A stretch of 64,000 nucleotides of DNA from Tethybacter castelli (GCA_036679665.1 JAZHEJ010000039.1:96262-160261); one strand, 5' to 3'; shown: positions 18,149 through 27,438, numbered from the stretch's first letter. Translations and numbers: made by a program. The notes: a model not told the origin generated them from the sequence alone.

Positions 18149-18812
18149 TTTGCTCTTGCAGTAACAAAGAATGAACTAGTGCGAGTTTTTCTTCTAGCAG
18201 GTTGCTGTAGCGAATATTGCCGGTGCTTTGAGCCGCGCTCAGCGCGGTCTGGTACGAAGCTTGGGAGCTGAGCAATTTTTCTTCGACCAGCGCAATGTCA
18301 CCTAACAACGAATTTAATACCACCCCGACATGCGCAACCCTTTGTTCCACACTGATTAGGGTGTTGCGAGCATCTTGGGTTTTATTCTGGGCAAGTTGCA
18401 CTTTAGCCAGTCTGATCCGCGCCATATCTCGAATAACCGACTGTTTAGCCAAATCGATTACGCTCATGTACAGTTGTTCGGATTGTTCGTATTGTTGGTT
18501 CTCAAAATGGCCCGCCGCCATTGATAATGTGACAAAGACGATTTGTGCTTCACTACCGCGGGATCGGATTATCTCGAAGTTTTGGCTCGCCTGTTCATAC
18601 TCGCTGTCATCTAAAGCCTGATTGATATTGAAATAAGCTTGACTTACGGCTTTGTCGCGCGCGTCAGTGGTAGAGACGTAGATGCGATGTCCTCCCAGAC
18701 CACCGATCAGCAAAACCAGGATGCTGATAACAGCAACGACCACCTGTTTGCGATATTTGGCAGGTATAAACGAAGTTGTCATCAACAGTGCGGTATTCAT
18801 GTTACGAATCAT
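18135..18812 (-). CDS. yfgM: YfgM, membrane-anchored periplasmic chaperone-like protein
   Basis: YfgM associates with the SecYEG translocon and PpiD and helps secreted proteins in the periplasm. The 225-residue protein has a short cytoplasmic N-terminus, one membrane span (about residues 25-45) and a periplasmic helical-repeat domain (NINQALDDSEYEQASQNFEI onward) with the typical RIRLAKVQLAQNKTQDA segment. Sequence similarity in this family is low, so the call leans on hisS-yfgM-bamB gene order. It overlaps hisS by 11 bases. Confidence 0.88.
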   Translation of the reverse strand: MIRNMNTALLMTTSFIPAKYRKQVVVAVISILVLLIGGLGGHRIYVSTTDARDKAVSQAYFNINQALDDSEYEQASQNFEIIRSRGSEAQIVFVTLSMAAGHFENQQYEQSEQLYMSVIDLAKQSVIRDMARIRLAKVQLAQNKTQDARNTLISVEQRVAHVGVVLNSLLGDIALVEEKLLSSQASYQTALSAAQSTGNIRYSNLLEEKLALVHSLLLQEQNDTQ

Positions 18813-20085
18813 GGGGCTGGCCAGCCAGCGCCTGCTGGAAACTTATTGCCGGATTGTGCATCGAAATCGAAAAATGTTCCGATTTGTCAAGCAGTGGTTT
18901 TACCGTTGCGGTACCTGTCGTCACTTCTTGGGTTCCAATGATTATCGCGTAGCTGGAGTAACTGGCATATGCGTGCTTTAGTATCTTGCGTATTGTACCC
19001 TTGCGCGGGTGCAAAAGCACGCTAAAACCCGCATCCCTAAACTGTTCGGCGATATTTAGCAATGCTCCGGTGGGCGCGCTAGAATCGGTGGCGGCAAGAA
19101 AAATATCCATACGTTGCGTTGCGTCGGTAATCCTAGCCATCGGCAGGATGCGCTCTAATCCGGCCGCCACGCCGATTCCCGGGCATGAGTTGCCGCCAAT
19201 CAATTCGAGCAGCCCGTCATAGCGCCCTCCTCCGGCGATTGTGTTTTGCCGCCCTTCAATGGCAATGTTTTCCCACTCGAACACAGTCAAGTTATAGTAG
19301 TCAAGGCCACGCACCAACCAGCGATTTTCGATATAAGGAACCGCGTTGTCAGCTAACAATTTGAGGACTTCTTCGTAGTGGCCGCGAGAAGTGTCGCCTA
19401 TTTCGTCTTGCAATTGCGGGATACTACCCAAGAGTTTTTGAATCGCGTCGCTTTTGCTGTCGAGTACCCTAAGCGGATTAGAAACGATGCGTTGTTGATC
19501 CACTTCATCAAACTCGCCTTTGTGTTTGAGCAAAAATTGCTGCAGCTTGGTGCGATATGATGCACGTTCGCCAGCAGTGCCCAGATTGTTGATCTGAAGT
19601 CGTACCTGATCGGTAATGCCCAACCTTTGCCATATTCTCCAGCACAGCAGGATAATTTCGACATCGATGGCGGGAGATGATTCACCCAGGGCCTCGGCTC
19701 CAAACTGATGAAACTGGCGCTGACGTCCTTGTTGCGGGCGTTCATGCCGAAACATCGGCCCCATATACCAAACTCGCCGGGTGGCACCGCGTAACATACC
19801 GGCCGCAGCCAACGCGCGGACCACGCTCACCGTACCTTCCGGGCGAAGACATAACATGTCTTCGTTGCCGGGACTGCTGCGAAAGAGTTCCTTGCTAACA
19901 ATATCCGTTTCTTCGCCCACCGGCCGCAAAAAAAGCTCTTCGTACTCCAAGATCGGAGTGCGAATTTGCGCGTAACCATACGCAGCGCAAACTTCGGCTA
20001 CTATTTGTTCCAGCTTTATCCAGGCGGAAATATCCTGTGGTAGGATATCTTTCATCCCGCGAACGGTAGGAATAATTTTCGACAT
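18802..20085 (-). CDS. hisS: Histidyl-tRNA synthetase
   Basis: HisRS charges tRNA-His with histidine. The 427-residue class II enzyme shows the order expected: GMKDILPQD near the N-terminus, motif 2 with YMGPMFRHERPQQGRQRQFHQ as a continuous region at about residues 107-127, LRPEGTVSVVRA, the histidine-specific RGLDYYNLTVFEW and GGRYDGL, motif 3 GVAAGLERI, and a C-terminal anticodon-binding domain. It is the first gene of the long minus-strand cluster down to 12035. ATG at 20085. Confidence 0.97.
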   Translation of the reverse strand: MSKIIPTVRGMKDILPQDISAWIKLEQIVAEVCAAYGYAQIRTPILEYEELFLRPVGEETDIVSKELFRSSPGNEDMLCLRPEGTVSVVRALAAAGMLRGATRRVWYMGPMFRHERPQQGRQRQFHQFGAEALGESSPAIDVEIILLCWRIWQRLGITDQVRLQINNLGTAGERASYRTKLQQFLLKHKGEFDEVDQQRIVSNPLRVLDSKSDAIQKLLGSIPQLQDEIGDTSRGHYEEVLKLLADNAVPYIENRWLVRGLDYYNLTVFEWENIAIEGRQNTIAGGGRYDGLLELIGGNSCPGIGVAAGLERILPMARITDATQRMDIFLAATDSSAPTGALLNIAEQFRDAGFSVLLHPRKGTIRKILKHAYASYSSYAIIIGTQEVTTGTATVKPLLDKSEHFSISMHNPAISFQQALAGQPHDS

Positions 20086-20272
20086 TGAATAAAGATTATA
20101 AGTTTGTTATCGCTAACCTAAGCAGGAATTTGTATACATCAGATGCAATAGCGAAGATAATTGGATAAGCGAAACTGTTTGCCATTGCCAAAGGTGTCGA
20201 TTTGGTTTTTCTAAAGCGCGACAATTATCAATTTAGTACGATAAGCACTTTGAAATAAACAATTAGCTGCTG

Positions 20273-21067
20273 ATGAAACAGTATTTGGATTTATTGCGTA
20301 ATGTGCTAGAACATGGAAATCGCCGCGAGGACCGGACCGGAACCGGGACCTTGGCATTGTTCGGAGAACAGTTGCGTTGTGACTTGGCCGCGGGTTTTCC
20401 GTTACTTACCACCAAAAAAATTCACACCAAATCAGTATGGCATGAGCTACTGTGGTTTTTGCGTGGCGACACCAATTTAGGCTATCTGCATAAACACCGG
20501 GTATCGATCTGGAATGAGTGGGCAGATGACGCGGGGAATCTAGGTCCTATCTACGGCAAACAGTGGCGTAGCTGGCCGGATGCCAACGGCAAATGTCACG
20601 ACCAGATCAAGAAACTGGTGAGCGATATAAAAAAATATCCTCATTCGCGCAGCCTGATTGTTTCAGCCTGGAATGTCGGCCAACTACAGGATATGCGTCT
20701 GTTGCCCTGTCACGTTTTATTCCAAGTTTGGGTTAACGAAAACAAGCTGAGCATGCAGGTTTATCAACGAAGCGCCGATCTGTTTTTGGGTGTACCGTTC
20801 AACATCGCTTCTTATTCATTATTACTGCACATGCTAGCTCAAGTTACCGATTTGCAAGTTGGTGAATTTGTCCACGTGTTAGGTGATGCGCACATTTACC
20901 TAAACCATTTAGAGCAGGCAAAATTGCAGCTTACGCGCCAGCCGACAAATCTGCCGCAAATTAAACTCAATCCGCAAGTAAAGGATATATTCGCGTTCAC
21001 ATACGACGATATCAAGATTGAAGGATATAGCCCTCAACCTAAGATATCCGCGCCTGTAGCGATCTGA
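20273..21067 (+). CDS. thyA: Thymidylate synthase
   Basis: ThyA methylates dUMP to dTMP using methylene-tetrahydrofolate. The 264-residue length equals that of the Escherichia coli enzyme. The catalytic Cys146 is in MRLLPCHVLFQVW, and QRSADLFLGVPFNIASYSLL holds the dUMP-binding residues. The C-terminus APVAI closes over the active site. The start ATG at 20273 follows 187 bases of AT-rich intergenic DNA shared with hisS, in which I see no clear promoter. folA follows directly; its product regenerates the dihydrofolate produced by this reaction. Confidence 0.97.
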   Translation: MKQYLDLLRNVLEHGNRREDRTGTGTLALFGEQLRCDLAAGFPLLTTKKIHTKSVWHELLWFLRGDTNLGYLHKHRVSIWNEWADDAGNLGPIYGKQWRSWPDANGKCHDQIKKLVSDIKKYPHSRSLIVSAWNVGQLQDMRLLPCHVLFQVWVNENKLSMQVYQRSADLFLGVPFNIASYSLLLHMLAQVTDLQVGEFVHVLGDAHIYLNHLEQAKLQLTRQPTNLPQIKLNPQVKDIFAFTYDDIKIEGYSPQPKISAPVAI

Positions 21068-21072
21068 CCGTG

Positions 21073-21579
21073 ATGCGTGTAAATATCATTGCCGCAGTAG
21101 CTGCCAACGGCGTTATCGGCTATCAAGGTCGACTCCCGTGGCAAAGCAAAGAAGACCTGCGGCACTTTGCTCAAACTACTCGTGACTCAACTTTAATCAT
21201 GGGCCGTAAGACTTTCGAGTCGATTGGTAAGCCGCTTGCCGGCCGCACGACGATAGTCGTATCGCGTAATACCCGGCTGCAGCTACCCGGCTGCGAAATC
21301 CGCGCTAGTCTACCTGAGGCTTTGTCTGCCGCTAAAGAATTAGGTAAACAGGATGTTTACATTGCGGGTGGAGGTGAAATTTACCGGCTGGCGCTAAACC
21401 ACACTCATCGGATGATACTAAGCAAATTCATTGAGTTATATCCGAAAGGTGACACATATTTTCCATGGATAAATCCGGCTGAATGGCAACTGTCCAAAGT
21501 ACAGCAAAGCCGTAGCGAACCTGCGTTTGTGATTGAGTATCTTGAACGTATCACGCCTAAGTTAGACGCAACAGACTAG
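21073..21579 (+). CDS. folA: Dihydrofolate reductase
   Basis: FolA reduces dihydrofolate with NADPH. The 168-residue protein has the substrate loop GVIGYQGRLPWQSKEDLRHF with the catalytic Asp, the NADPH site MGRKTFESIGKPLAGR, and AGGGEIYRLAL. I use ATG at 21073; a GTG immediately before it (21070) is in frame and cannot be excluded. It lies five bases after thyA, a common functional pairing. The stop codon lies in the palindrome CTAG that is also the stop of the convergent asd. Confidence 0.95.
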   Translation: MRVNIIAAVAANGVIGYQGRLPWQSKEDLRHFAQTTRDSTLIMGRKTFESIGKPLAGRTTIVVSRNTRLQLPGCEIRASLPEALSAAKELGKQDVYIAGGGEIYRLALNHTHRMILSKFIELYPKGDTYFPWINPAEWQLSKVQQSRSEPAFVIEYLERITPKLDATD

Positions 21580-22616
21580 CTCAAATGGCGTGCGGCGAGA
21601 ATTTCCATAATCTGAACCGCATTTAATGCGGCTCCTTTGCGAGTATTGTCAGCCACAACCCACATATGTAAGCAGCGGCGTTCCCAAATGTCATCGCGGA
21701 TCCGGCCGACATACACCGGATCCTTACCCGCCGCATGGGTAACCGGCGTTGGATAACCGCCCGGCTTAGGTTTGTCAATCACCACGACCCCTTCAGCATC
21801 ACTAAGCAAGCTGCGTGTCGCGCTTGCCCCAATGTAATCGTGCGTAGTAATAACGACTGCCGCGCCGTGTCCATAAAATACTGGCACACGCACAGCGGTT
21901 GCTGAAACATTGATGTCCGGATCTTCTAAAATTTTGTGAGTTTCCCAGACAATCTTCATTTCCTCACGGGTAAATCCGCTACTTTGGAATTCATCGATAT
22001 GCGGAATTACGTTAAAGCCGATCGTATCTGGAAATATCTCATTGGTTACCTTCTCGCCACGCAACATGGATACCGTCTGATTCTCAAGTTCCTTAATGCC
22101 TTTGGCGCCGGCGCCGGAAACTGACTGATAGGTTGCCGTATACATACTTTCAATACCCACTTTGCGGTGGATTGGGTTAATGGCCACCAACAACTGCATG
22201 GTAGAGCAATTCGGGTTTGCCACAATTCCCCGCGATGGTTTTGCTTCGAGTACATGAGCGTTAACTTCAGAAATGACAAGGGGAATTTCATCAATATAGC
22301 GAAAAGCTGAAGAGTTGTCAATTACCAAACAGCCGGCGTCGACAGCCTGCGGAGCATAATCTTCGGATACTGAGCTACCGGCGGAAAACAATGCCAGTTG
22401 TACTTGGGAAAAATCGAACTTGGCAAGCGCTTCGACCGGTACCTGTTTGCCGGCATGCTCGACAGTGCGGTCAGGCTTGTTAGCAGATGCCAGCAGATGT
22501 AAACTGCGTAACGGGAAATTACGATCTTCTAAAACCTTGATCATCTCGCGGCCGATCTCGCCGGTCGCACCTACAACCGCCACGTCGTATCCCGTCTTTT
22601 TAACTGAGCCGCTCAT
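21576..22616 (-). CDS. asd: Aspartate-semialdehyde dehydrogenase
   Basis: Asd reduces aspartyl phosphate to the semialdehyde, a branch point to lysine, diaminopimelate, methionine and threonine. The 346-residue protein has the NADP fold VAVVGATGEIGREM near residues 12-25 and the catalytic Cys137 in VANPNCSTMQ. A second signature, VSGAGAKGIKELENQT, lies near residue 165. It is the last gene of the fpr-sucCD-leuDB-asd series and supplies the substrate for the pathway step of DapB, encoded at 36823. Confidence 0.96.
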   Translation of the reverse strand: MSGSVKKTGYDVAVVGATGEIGREMIKVLEDRNFPLRSLHLLASANKPDRTVEHAGKQVPVEALAKFDFSQVQLALFSAGSSVSEDYAPQAVDAGCLVIDNSSAFRYIDEIPLVISEVNAHVLEAKPSRGIVANPNCSTMQLLVAINPIHRKVGIESMYTATYQSVSGAGAKGIKELENQTVSMLRGEKVTNEIFPDTIGFNVIPHIDEFQSSGFTREEMKIVWETHKILEDPDINVSATAVRVPVFYGHGAAVVITTHDYIGASATRSLLSDAEGVVVIDKPKPGGYPTPVTHAAGKDPVYVGRIRDDIWERRCLHMWVVADNTRKGAALNAVQIMEILAARHLS

Positions 22617-22640
22617 TGCGATATTTTATATAAGCTTGGT

Positions 22641-23898
22641 TCAGTGATCAACCAATTTGGCTTGCAAGCGTTGATTGATTTCTTCGCCTATTTGCGTACA
22701 AGAAATCGGCTGGCAACCCGCGGGGCATATGTCAGCGGTAAATAGTTTGGCAGATAGCGTGTCAGCTACGGCGGCGCGAATAAGACCGGCCAAAACCGGG
22801 TTATTGAAGCTGTGCTCGACCATCAACGCAACCGACAAAATGGTTCCACAGGGATTGGCAGTATTTTTACCGGCGATATCAGGTGCGCTACCATGGATCG
22901 GTTCGTACAAAGCATGCGAATTGCCAAGTGAGGCGGACGGCATCATACCAATCGAGCCAACCAGCTCGGCACTTAAGTCAGAAAGTATGTCGCCAAACAA
23001 GTTGGAAGCCAGTATTACATCAAATCTGCCCGGGTTGCGCGCCAACTGCATGGCGGCGTTATCCACGTACATATGCTCGCAGCTAACTTGCGGATAGCGA
23101 GCCGCAACTTCGGTCACAACCTCGCGCCAAAGCATGCTAACTTCCAGCACATTAGCTTTGTCTACTGAACATAGGCGTTGGTTGCGTTTTGCGGCGGCGC
23201 CAAAAGCAATTTCTGCAATCCGTTCGATTTCCGCCACCGAATAGCGCATGGTATTGAAAGCTTCCTTCTGTTTGCCTTCTCCGCTGTAGCCGCGCGGCTC
23301 GCCGAAGTAAATGCCGCCGGTCAGTTCCCGCACTATAAGCAGATCCAAATCGGTGATGATATCGCTACGCAAGGTAGAGGCATTGCTTAGTTGCGCATAA
23401 GCGATAACCGGACGCAAATTGGCAAATACCCCCATCGCTGAGCGAAGTGCCAGCAACCCTTTTTCCGGTTTCTCAGTGGCAGGCAGATCGTCGTAGCGCG
23501 GGGCGCCGACGGCGCCAAGCAATACCGCTTTTGAACCCAAGGCGCCGTCTAAGGTAGCCGCCGGTCAGTTCCCGCACTATAAGCAGATCCAAATCGGTGA
23601 TGATATCGCTACGCAAGGTAGAGGCATTGCTTANNNNNNNNNNGCCGAAGTAAATGCCGCCGGTCAGTTCCCGCACTATAAGCAGATCCAAATCGGTGAT
23701 GATATCGCTACGCAAGGTAGCGGCCGGTAAGGCTTGGCCGCATTTATCTATTGCGCAACCGCCAAAATCAGCCTCGATTAAAGTGATGCCGCCAAGCCGG
23801 GAGCTGACCGACTGCAAGACAGCTTTGCCTTGCATTATCACTTCAGGGCCGATGCCGTCACCAGGCAACAGCAAAACCTGATATTTGTCAGCGGACAC
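22641..23898 (-). CDS. leuB: 3-isopropylmalate dehydrogenase, frame broken by a scaffold artefact
   Basis: LeuB oxidises and decarboxylates 3-isopropylmalate in leucine synthesis. The N-terminal part (from ATG 23898: LLLPGDGIGPEV, GGCAIDKCGQALP) and the main part (REL-TGG-IYFG block, SVDKANVLEVSMLWREV, MQLARNPGRFDVILASNLFGDILSD) both match the family but are separated by about 163 bases of duplicated sequence around ten Ns. Removing 23558-23720 joins them in frame into one protein of 364 residues, the usual length. The gene is therefore probably intact in the organism, and the damage is in the assembly. leuD precedes it by 17 bases and asd follows. Confidence 0.9.
23557..23720. repeat. Two 77-base copies of an internal leuB segment flanking ten Ns
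   Basis: Bases 23557-23633 are identical to 23313-23389, and bases 23644-23720 are identical to 23301-23377. Each copy is exactly 77 bases, one ending at and one starting at the N run 23634-23643. The 7-mer aaggtag occurs at 23551-23557 and at 23714-23720, so one join there restores leuB. Equal copy length on both contig ends is what de Bruijn assemblers with a k-mer of 77 leave at unresolved junctions. I read this as an artefact, not a biological repeat. Confidence 0.85.
23634..23643. other. Assembly gap (ten Ns) inside leuB
   Basis: Ten Ns, a common placeholder length for a scaffold join of unknown size. It lies between two copies of the same leuB segment. The true sequence here probably has no gap, because the flanking leuB pieces join in frame without the intervening bases. 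Confidence 0.98.
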
Positions 23899-23915
23899 GC
23901 GAGCGCAACGGAAGC

Positions 23916-24563
23916 TTAGCTTATATCAAGCCAAGGTTCTTCTTGCTTGCGATCTTGTTCATACTTGTCGATCTTGTCTTGAAGGCGCTCGGTAACGCCG
24001 ATTTCGTCGAGGCCTTCTAGCAGGCGATGTTTGATCCCGGCGTCTATCTCAAATTCGTACCGCTGTGCTGATGCGTTGATATACGGCGAAGACGCGCTAA
24101 GGACAATCTGCAACTCATATCCTTCTTTGGCTAAGCATGCTTCGTTAAGATCGGCGATGGAAGGCTTAGGCAAATTGATGAGCAACAAACCATTTTTGCT
24201 GGCATTGCTCGCAAAAATATCGGCAAAACTCGGAGCGATGATCGCCCGCAAACCATAACCGGTTAATGCCCATACCGCATGTTCGCGCGAGCTACCGCAA
24301 CCGAAGTTTTCACCGGCAAGCATTATCTGGGCATTTTGATAGCGTTGCTGATTGAGAATGAAATCCGCCGCAGGTTCTAGCTGGTCAGCGGTAAGCGAAG
24401 AATTCGTAGCCGGAATTACCCAACGTTCGTCGTTGAACAAAAAAAGACCGTAGCCGGTTTTACGTACGCTGGTTAGAAACTGCTTAGGAATAATTTGATC
24501 GGTATCAACGTTTTCCCGGATAAACGGTACTACCAGACCGGTGAAATCGCGAAATTTTTCCAT
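23916..24563 (-). CDS. leuD: 3-isopropylmalate dehydratase small subunit
   Basis: LeuD with LeuC isomerises 2-isopropylmalate to 3-isopropylmalate. The 215-residue small subunit has the N-terminal VPFIRENVDTDQIIPKQFL segment, the GENFGCGSSREHAVWAL signature near residue 83 and APSFADIFASNASKNGLL. Length is usual. The catalytic large subunit gene leuC, normally immediately upstream, is not in the window; sucD occupies that place, ten bases away. Confidence 0.96.
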   Translation of the reverse strand: MEKFRDFTGLVVPFIRENVDTDQIIPKQFLTSVRKTGYGLFLFNDERWVIPATNSSLTADQLEPAADFILNQQRYQNAQIMLAGENFGCGSSREHAVWALTGYGLRAIIAPSFADIFASNASKNGLLLINLPKPSIADLNEACLAKEGYELQIVLSASSPYINASAQRYEFEIDAGIKHRLLEGLDEIGVTERLQDKIDKYEQDRKQEEPWLDIS

Positions 24564-24573
24564 GTACTTTTGA

Positions 24574-25461
24574 TCAATCGGTTTGCTTTAGGGTTTCAGC
24601 CAACAACTGCCCGATGGCGGCCGGGTTTTTCGTGGTGCTAATGCCGGCTTTTTCCAGCGCGGCGATTTTTTCTTGCGCGGTGCCTTTACCGCCAGCGATA
24701 ATAGCCCCGGCGTGGCCCATTCGTTTGCCAGGCGGTGCGGTTACACCTGCTATAAAACCCACAACCGGTTTGGTCATATGCTCGCTCGCCCATTCAGCTG
24801 CTTCTTCTTCGTCAGACCCGCCGATTTCACCTACCATCACCACCGCTTTTGTTTGCGCGTCACGATTAAAAAGCTCCAGCACATCTTGATGCTTGAGACC
24901 GTTAACCGGATCGCCTCCGATACCGACGCAACTTGATTGCCCCAGGCCAAGTTCGGTCAGTTGATGCACCGCTTCATAAGTAAGGGTCCCAGAGCGCGAA
25001 ACCACTCCGATCGGACCACTTTTATGGATGTAGCCTGGCATGATGCCGATTTTCACTTCGTCAGGAGTAATTACCCCGGGACAGTTGGGGCCAACCAACA
25101 ATGTTTTGCTGTCACGCATCATGTCGCGTACCCGAACCATATCCAGCACCGGTATGCCTTCGGTAATGCAGATCACAAGATCCAATTCTGCCGTAACCGC
25201 CTCTTCGATGGAAGCTGCTGCAAATGGCGGGGGTACGTAAATTACTGACACATTGCAGGCGGTGTTTGCTTTGGCTTCGGCAACCGAATTAAATACCGGT
25301 ATCCCTTCAAACTCCTGCCCACCCTTGCCGGGAGTTACTCCCGCGACGTAACATTGTTCACCATTTGCGTAAGCTTTGCTGTGATGAGTATGGAAACTGC
25401 CGGTTTTGCCGGTAATCCCCTGGGTTACGATACGACTTTGGCTGTTGATCAGTATGGACAT
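24574..25461 (-). CDS. sucD: Succinyl-CoA synthetase alpha subunit
   Basis: SucD carries the CoA-binding site and the phosphorylated histidine of succinyl-CoA synthetase (TCA cycle, substrate-level phosphorylation). The 295-residue protein has QGITGKTGSFHT near the N-terminus, GPNCPGVITP, and the active-site region MGHAGAIIAGGKGTAQEKI holding the phospho-histidine. It follows sucC by 24 bases and precedes leuD by 10. Confidence 0.97.
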   Translation of the reverse strand: MSILINSQSRIVTQGITGKTGSFHTHHSKAYANGEQCYVAGVTPGKGGQEFEGIPVFNSVAEAKANTACNVSVIYVPPPFAAASIEEAVTAELDLVICITEGIPVLDMVRVRDMMRDSKTLLVGPNCPGVITPDEVKIGIMPGYIHKSGPIGVVSRSGTLTYEAVHQLTELGLGQSSCVGIGGDPVNGLKHQDVLELFNRDAQTKAVVMVGEIGGSDEEEAAEWASEHMTKPVVGFIAGVTAPPGKRMGHAGAIIAGGKGTAQEKIAALEKAGISTTKNPAAIGQLLAETLKQTD

Positions 25462-25485
25462 GACATTTTCCTTAGCGCGAGTTAT

Positions 25486-26646
25486 TTAGCGGGTGGCGGC
25501 AACAGCCTGAGTTGCCGCTTCATCCATATTAGTGGCGGTCGTAATAGCCAAGCCTGAATCAGCAAGGATTTTCTGGCCTTCCTTCACGTTGGTACCTTCA
25601 AGGCGCACTATGAGCGGTACCCCGATAGTGATTTGCGAAGCTGCGGCCACAATCCCTTCAGCGATAATGTCGCAGCGCATGATACCGCCGAAAATATTAA
25701 CCAAAATCGCTTTGAGCGAAGGATTGGTAAGCATCAGCTTGAATGCGGCGGTAACCTTTTCGGTGGTGGCGCCACCGCCGACATCAAGGAAATTGGCGGG
25801 ATTACCACCGTGTAATTTGATAGCGTCCATAGTCGCCATAGCTAGTCCCGCACCGTTGACCATGCAACCGATATTGCCGTCCAAAGATATATACGAAAGA
25901 TCGTGTTTAGCCGCTTCGCGTTCTACTTCATTTTCTTCGTGAACATCGCGCAGCTCAACCAGATCCGGGTGGCGAAACAGCGCGTTGTCATCGAGATTGA
26001 ATTTGGCGTCTAATGCTAGTAGCCGGTTGTCTGTCAGGATTACGAGCGGATTTATTTCCAACAGTGTGGCGTCAGTATCCTTAAAGGTCGCATAAAGGTT
26101 TTCGGTCAAATCAGCAAACTCATCTAAGCTGGCGTCAGCTATCCCCAAGTCGCCGGCAATCTGTGTCGCCGCCTTACGATCCACCCCGGTTTTAGGATCC
26201 ATCTGCAAGAACTTGATTTTCTCAGGCTCTTTCGCCGCAACCTCCTCAATATCCATCCCGCCTGCGGATGAAGCCATCAACGCGACTTTCTGGGTCTTGC
26301 GGTCCACCACCATACTCAGATACAACTCATTGGCTATCGCGGCTCCTTTTTCGACTAGCAGGCGCCTTACGGTCTGTCCTGCCGGGCCGGTCTGGGGTGT
26401 TACCAGCTGCATCCCAAGCATTTGCTCTGCGGTATCCGTAACTTCCTCGATACTCCGGCAAACTTTTACTCCGCCGCCCTTGCCGCGTCCTCCTGCGTGA
26501 ATCTGGGCTTTAACCACCCACACGTCCCCACCTAATTTTTTGGCGTTGTCAGCCGCCTCAACAGCGCTAAAACAAACATACCCCTCAGGTACTGGAATAT
26601 TATGGTCACGGAAGATCGCCTTGCCTTGGTGTTCGTGTAAATTCAT
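25486..26646 (-). CDS. sucC: Succinyl-CoA synthetase beta subunit
   Basis: SucC is the nucleotide-binding subunit with an ATP-grasp fold. The 386 residues begin with MNLHEHQGKAIFRD, followed by VVKAQIHAGGRGKGGGVKV, the metal-binding LEINPLVIL and the C-terminal domain with NFLDVGGGATTEKV and NIFGGIMRCDIIA. An AGGAG ribosome-binding site lies five bases before the ATG at 26646. Only 36 bases separate it from fpr, so they may be cotranscribed. The 2-oxoglutarate dehydrogenase genes sucAB, often upstream, are not here. Confidence 0.97.
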   Translation of the reverse strand: MNLHEHQGKAIFRDHNIPVPEGYVCFSAVEAADNAKKLGGDVWVVKAQIHAGGRGKGGGVKVCRSIEEVTDTAEQMLGMQLVTPQTGPAGQTVRRLLVEKGAAIANELYLSMVVDRKTQKVALMASSAGGMDIEEVAAKEPEKIKFLQMDPKTGVDRKAATQIAGDLGIADASLDEFADLTENLYATFKDTDATLLEINPLVILTDNRLLALDAKFNLDDNALFRHPDLVELRDVHEENEVEREAAKHDLSYISLDGNIGCMVNGAGLAMATMDAIKLHGGNPANFLDVGGGATTEKVTAAFKLMLTNPSLKAILVNIFGGIMRCDIIAEGIVAAASQITIGVPLIVRLEGTNVKEGQKILADSGLAITTATNMDEAATQAVAATR

Positions 26647-26682
26647 GGTTTCTCCTGCTGTGCAAAGGAAAGAAAACTCGGC

Positions 26683-27438
26683 CTACGACCAATATTTTTC
26701 TATTGTAACGTTGCCGGGTTTTGCGCGCCGATTGCGCAGCAAGCCACGTTCCGCAAGACCGGCGCTCATTTCGGTTACCATTTTCGGATTGCCACACATT
26801 AAAAACTGGCAATCGGTATTAATCGATATGCCGGCAGCGTTTTCAAGCTGACCGTTTTTAAGCGCTTCGGTAACCCGGCAGGACAAGCAACCGGAAACAC
26901 TTTCGCGTGTTACCGACGGCAAAAAAACCAATTGGTCACCTCGACTTGCTTGAATCTCGGTGATCAAATCTTTATAAGCGATATAGTCAGAGGTGCGCAC
27001 ACAGTAGTACAACACGATTTTTTCGAACTGTTGCCAAACCGATTCAGTTTTTAATATCGATATAAACGGACCGACACCGGTGCCGGTGCCGATCATAAAT
27101 AGATATTTAGCCGCGGGCAAATTATCTAACACCAGCAGTCCGCTGGGCCGCGCCGACAACAATATCGGATCGCCAGGCTGAAGCCGTACTAGCTGCGGCG
27201 TAAGGTTGCCTTGCTCCAGCAAATCGTCATATAAAAATTCATAAGGAGTTTCATGCGGCGCGGATACGAAGGAGTACGGGCGCATAAGCGGTTTGGCGCC
27301 ATCAACCGGCAAACCGATTTTGGTAAATTGACCAGCAACGAACTCTAGCGGTTGTTCAGCATCCACTTGAATTGAATAAAGATCTTTGGCCCATTCGTGT
27401 TGGGCAATCACGGTTCCGTTAATATATTGCTCTGGCAT
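26683..27438 (-). CDS. fpr: Ferredoxin/flavodoxin-NADP(+) reductase
   Basis: Fpr is an FAD enzyme passing electrons between NADPH and ferredoxin or flavodoxin in the cytoplasm. The 251-residue protein has the FAD signature RPYSFVSAP near residue 53, the NADP-binding GTGTGVGPFISIL near 116, a second nucleotide-binding stretch MCGNPKMV and the terminal EKYWS that stacks on the flavin. It is divergent from the dehydrogenase-like gene at 27512 and heads the sucCD-leuDB-asd series. Confidence 0.94.
   Translation of the reverse strand: MPEQYINGTVIAQHEWAKDLYSIQVDAEQPLEFVAGQFTKIGLPVDGAKPLMRPYSFVSAPHETPYEFLYDDLLEQGNLTPQLVRLQPGDPILLSARPSGLLVLDNLPAAKYLFMIGTGTGVGPFISILKTESVWQQFEKIVLYYCVRTSDYIAYKDLITEIQASRGDQLVFLPSVTRESVSGCLSCRVTEALKNGQLENAAGISINTDCQFLMCGNPKMVTEMSAGLAERGLLRNRRAKPGNVTIEKYWS

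Noticed and set aside
23557..23720. A genuine tandem repeat or insertion inactivating leuB
   Set aside because: Both copies are exactly 77 bases and abut an N run, and removing 163 bases restores a normal protein, which points to assembly.
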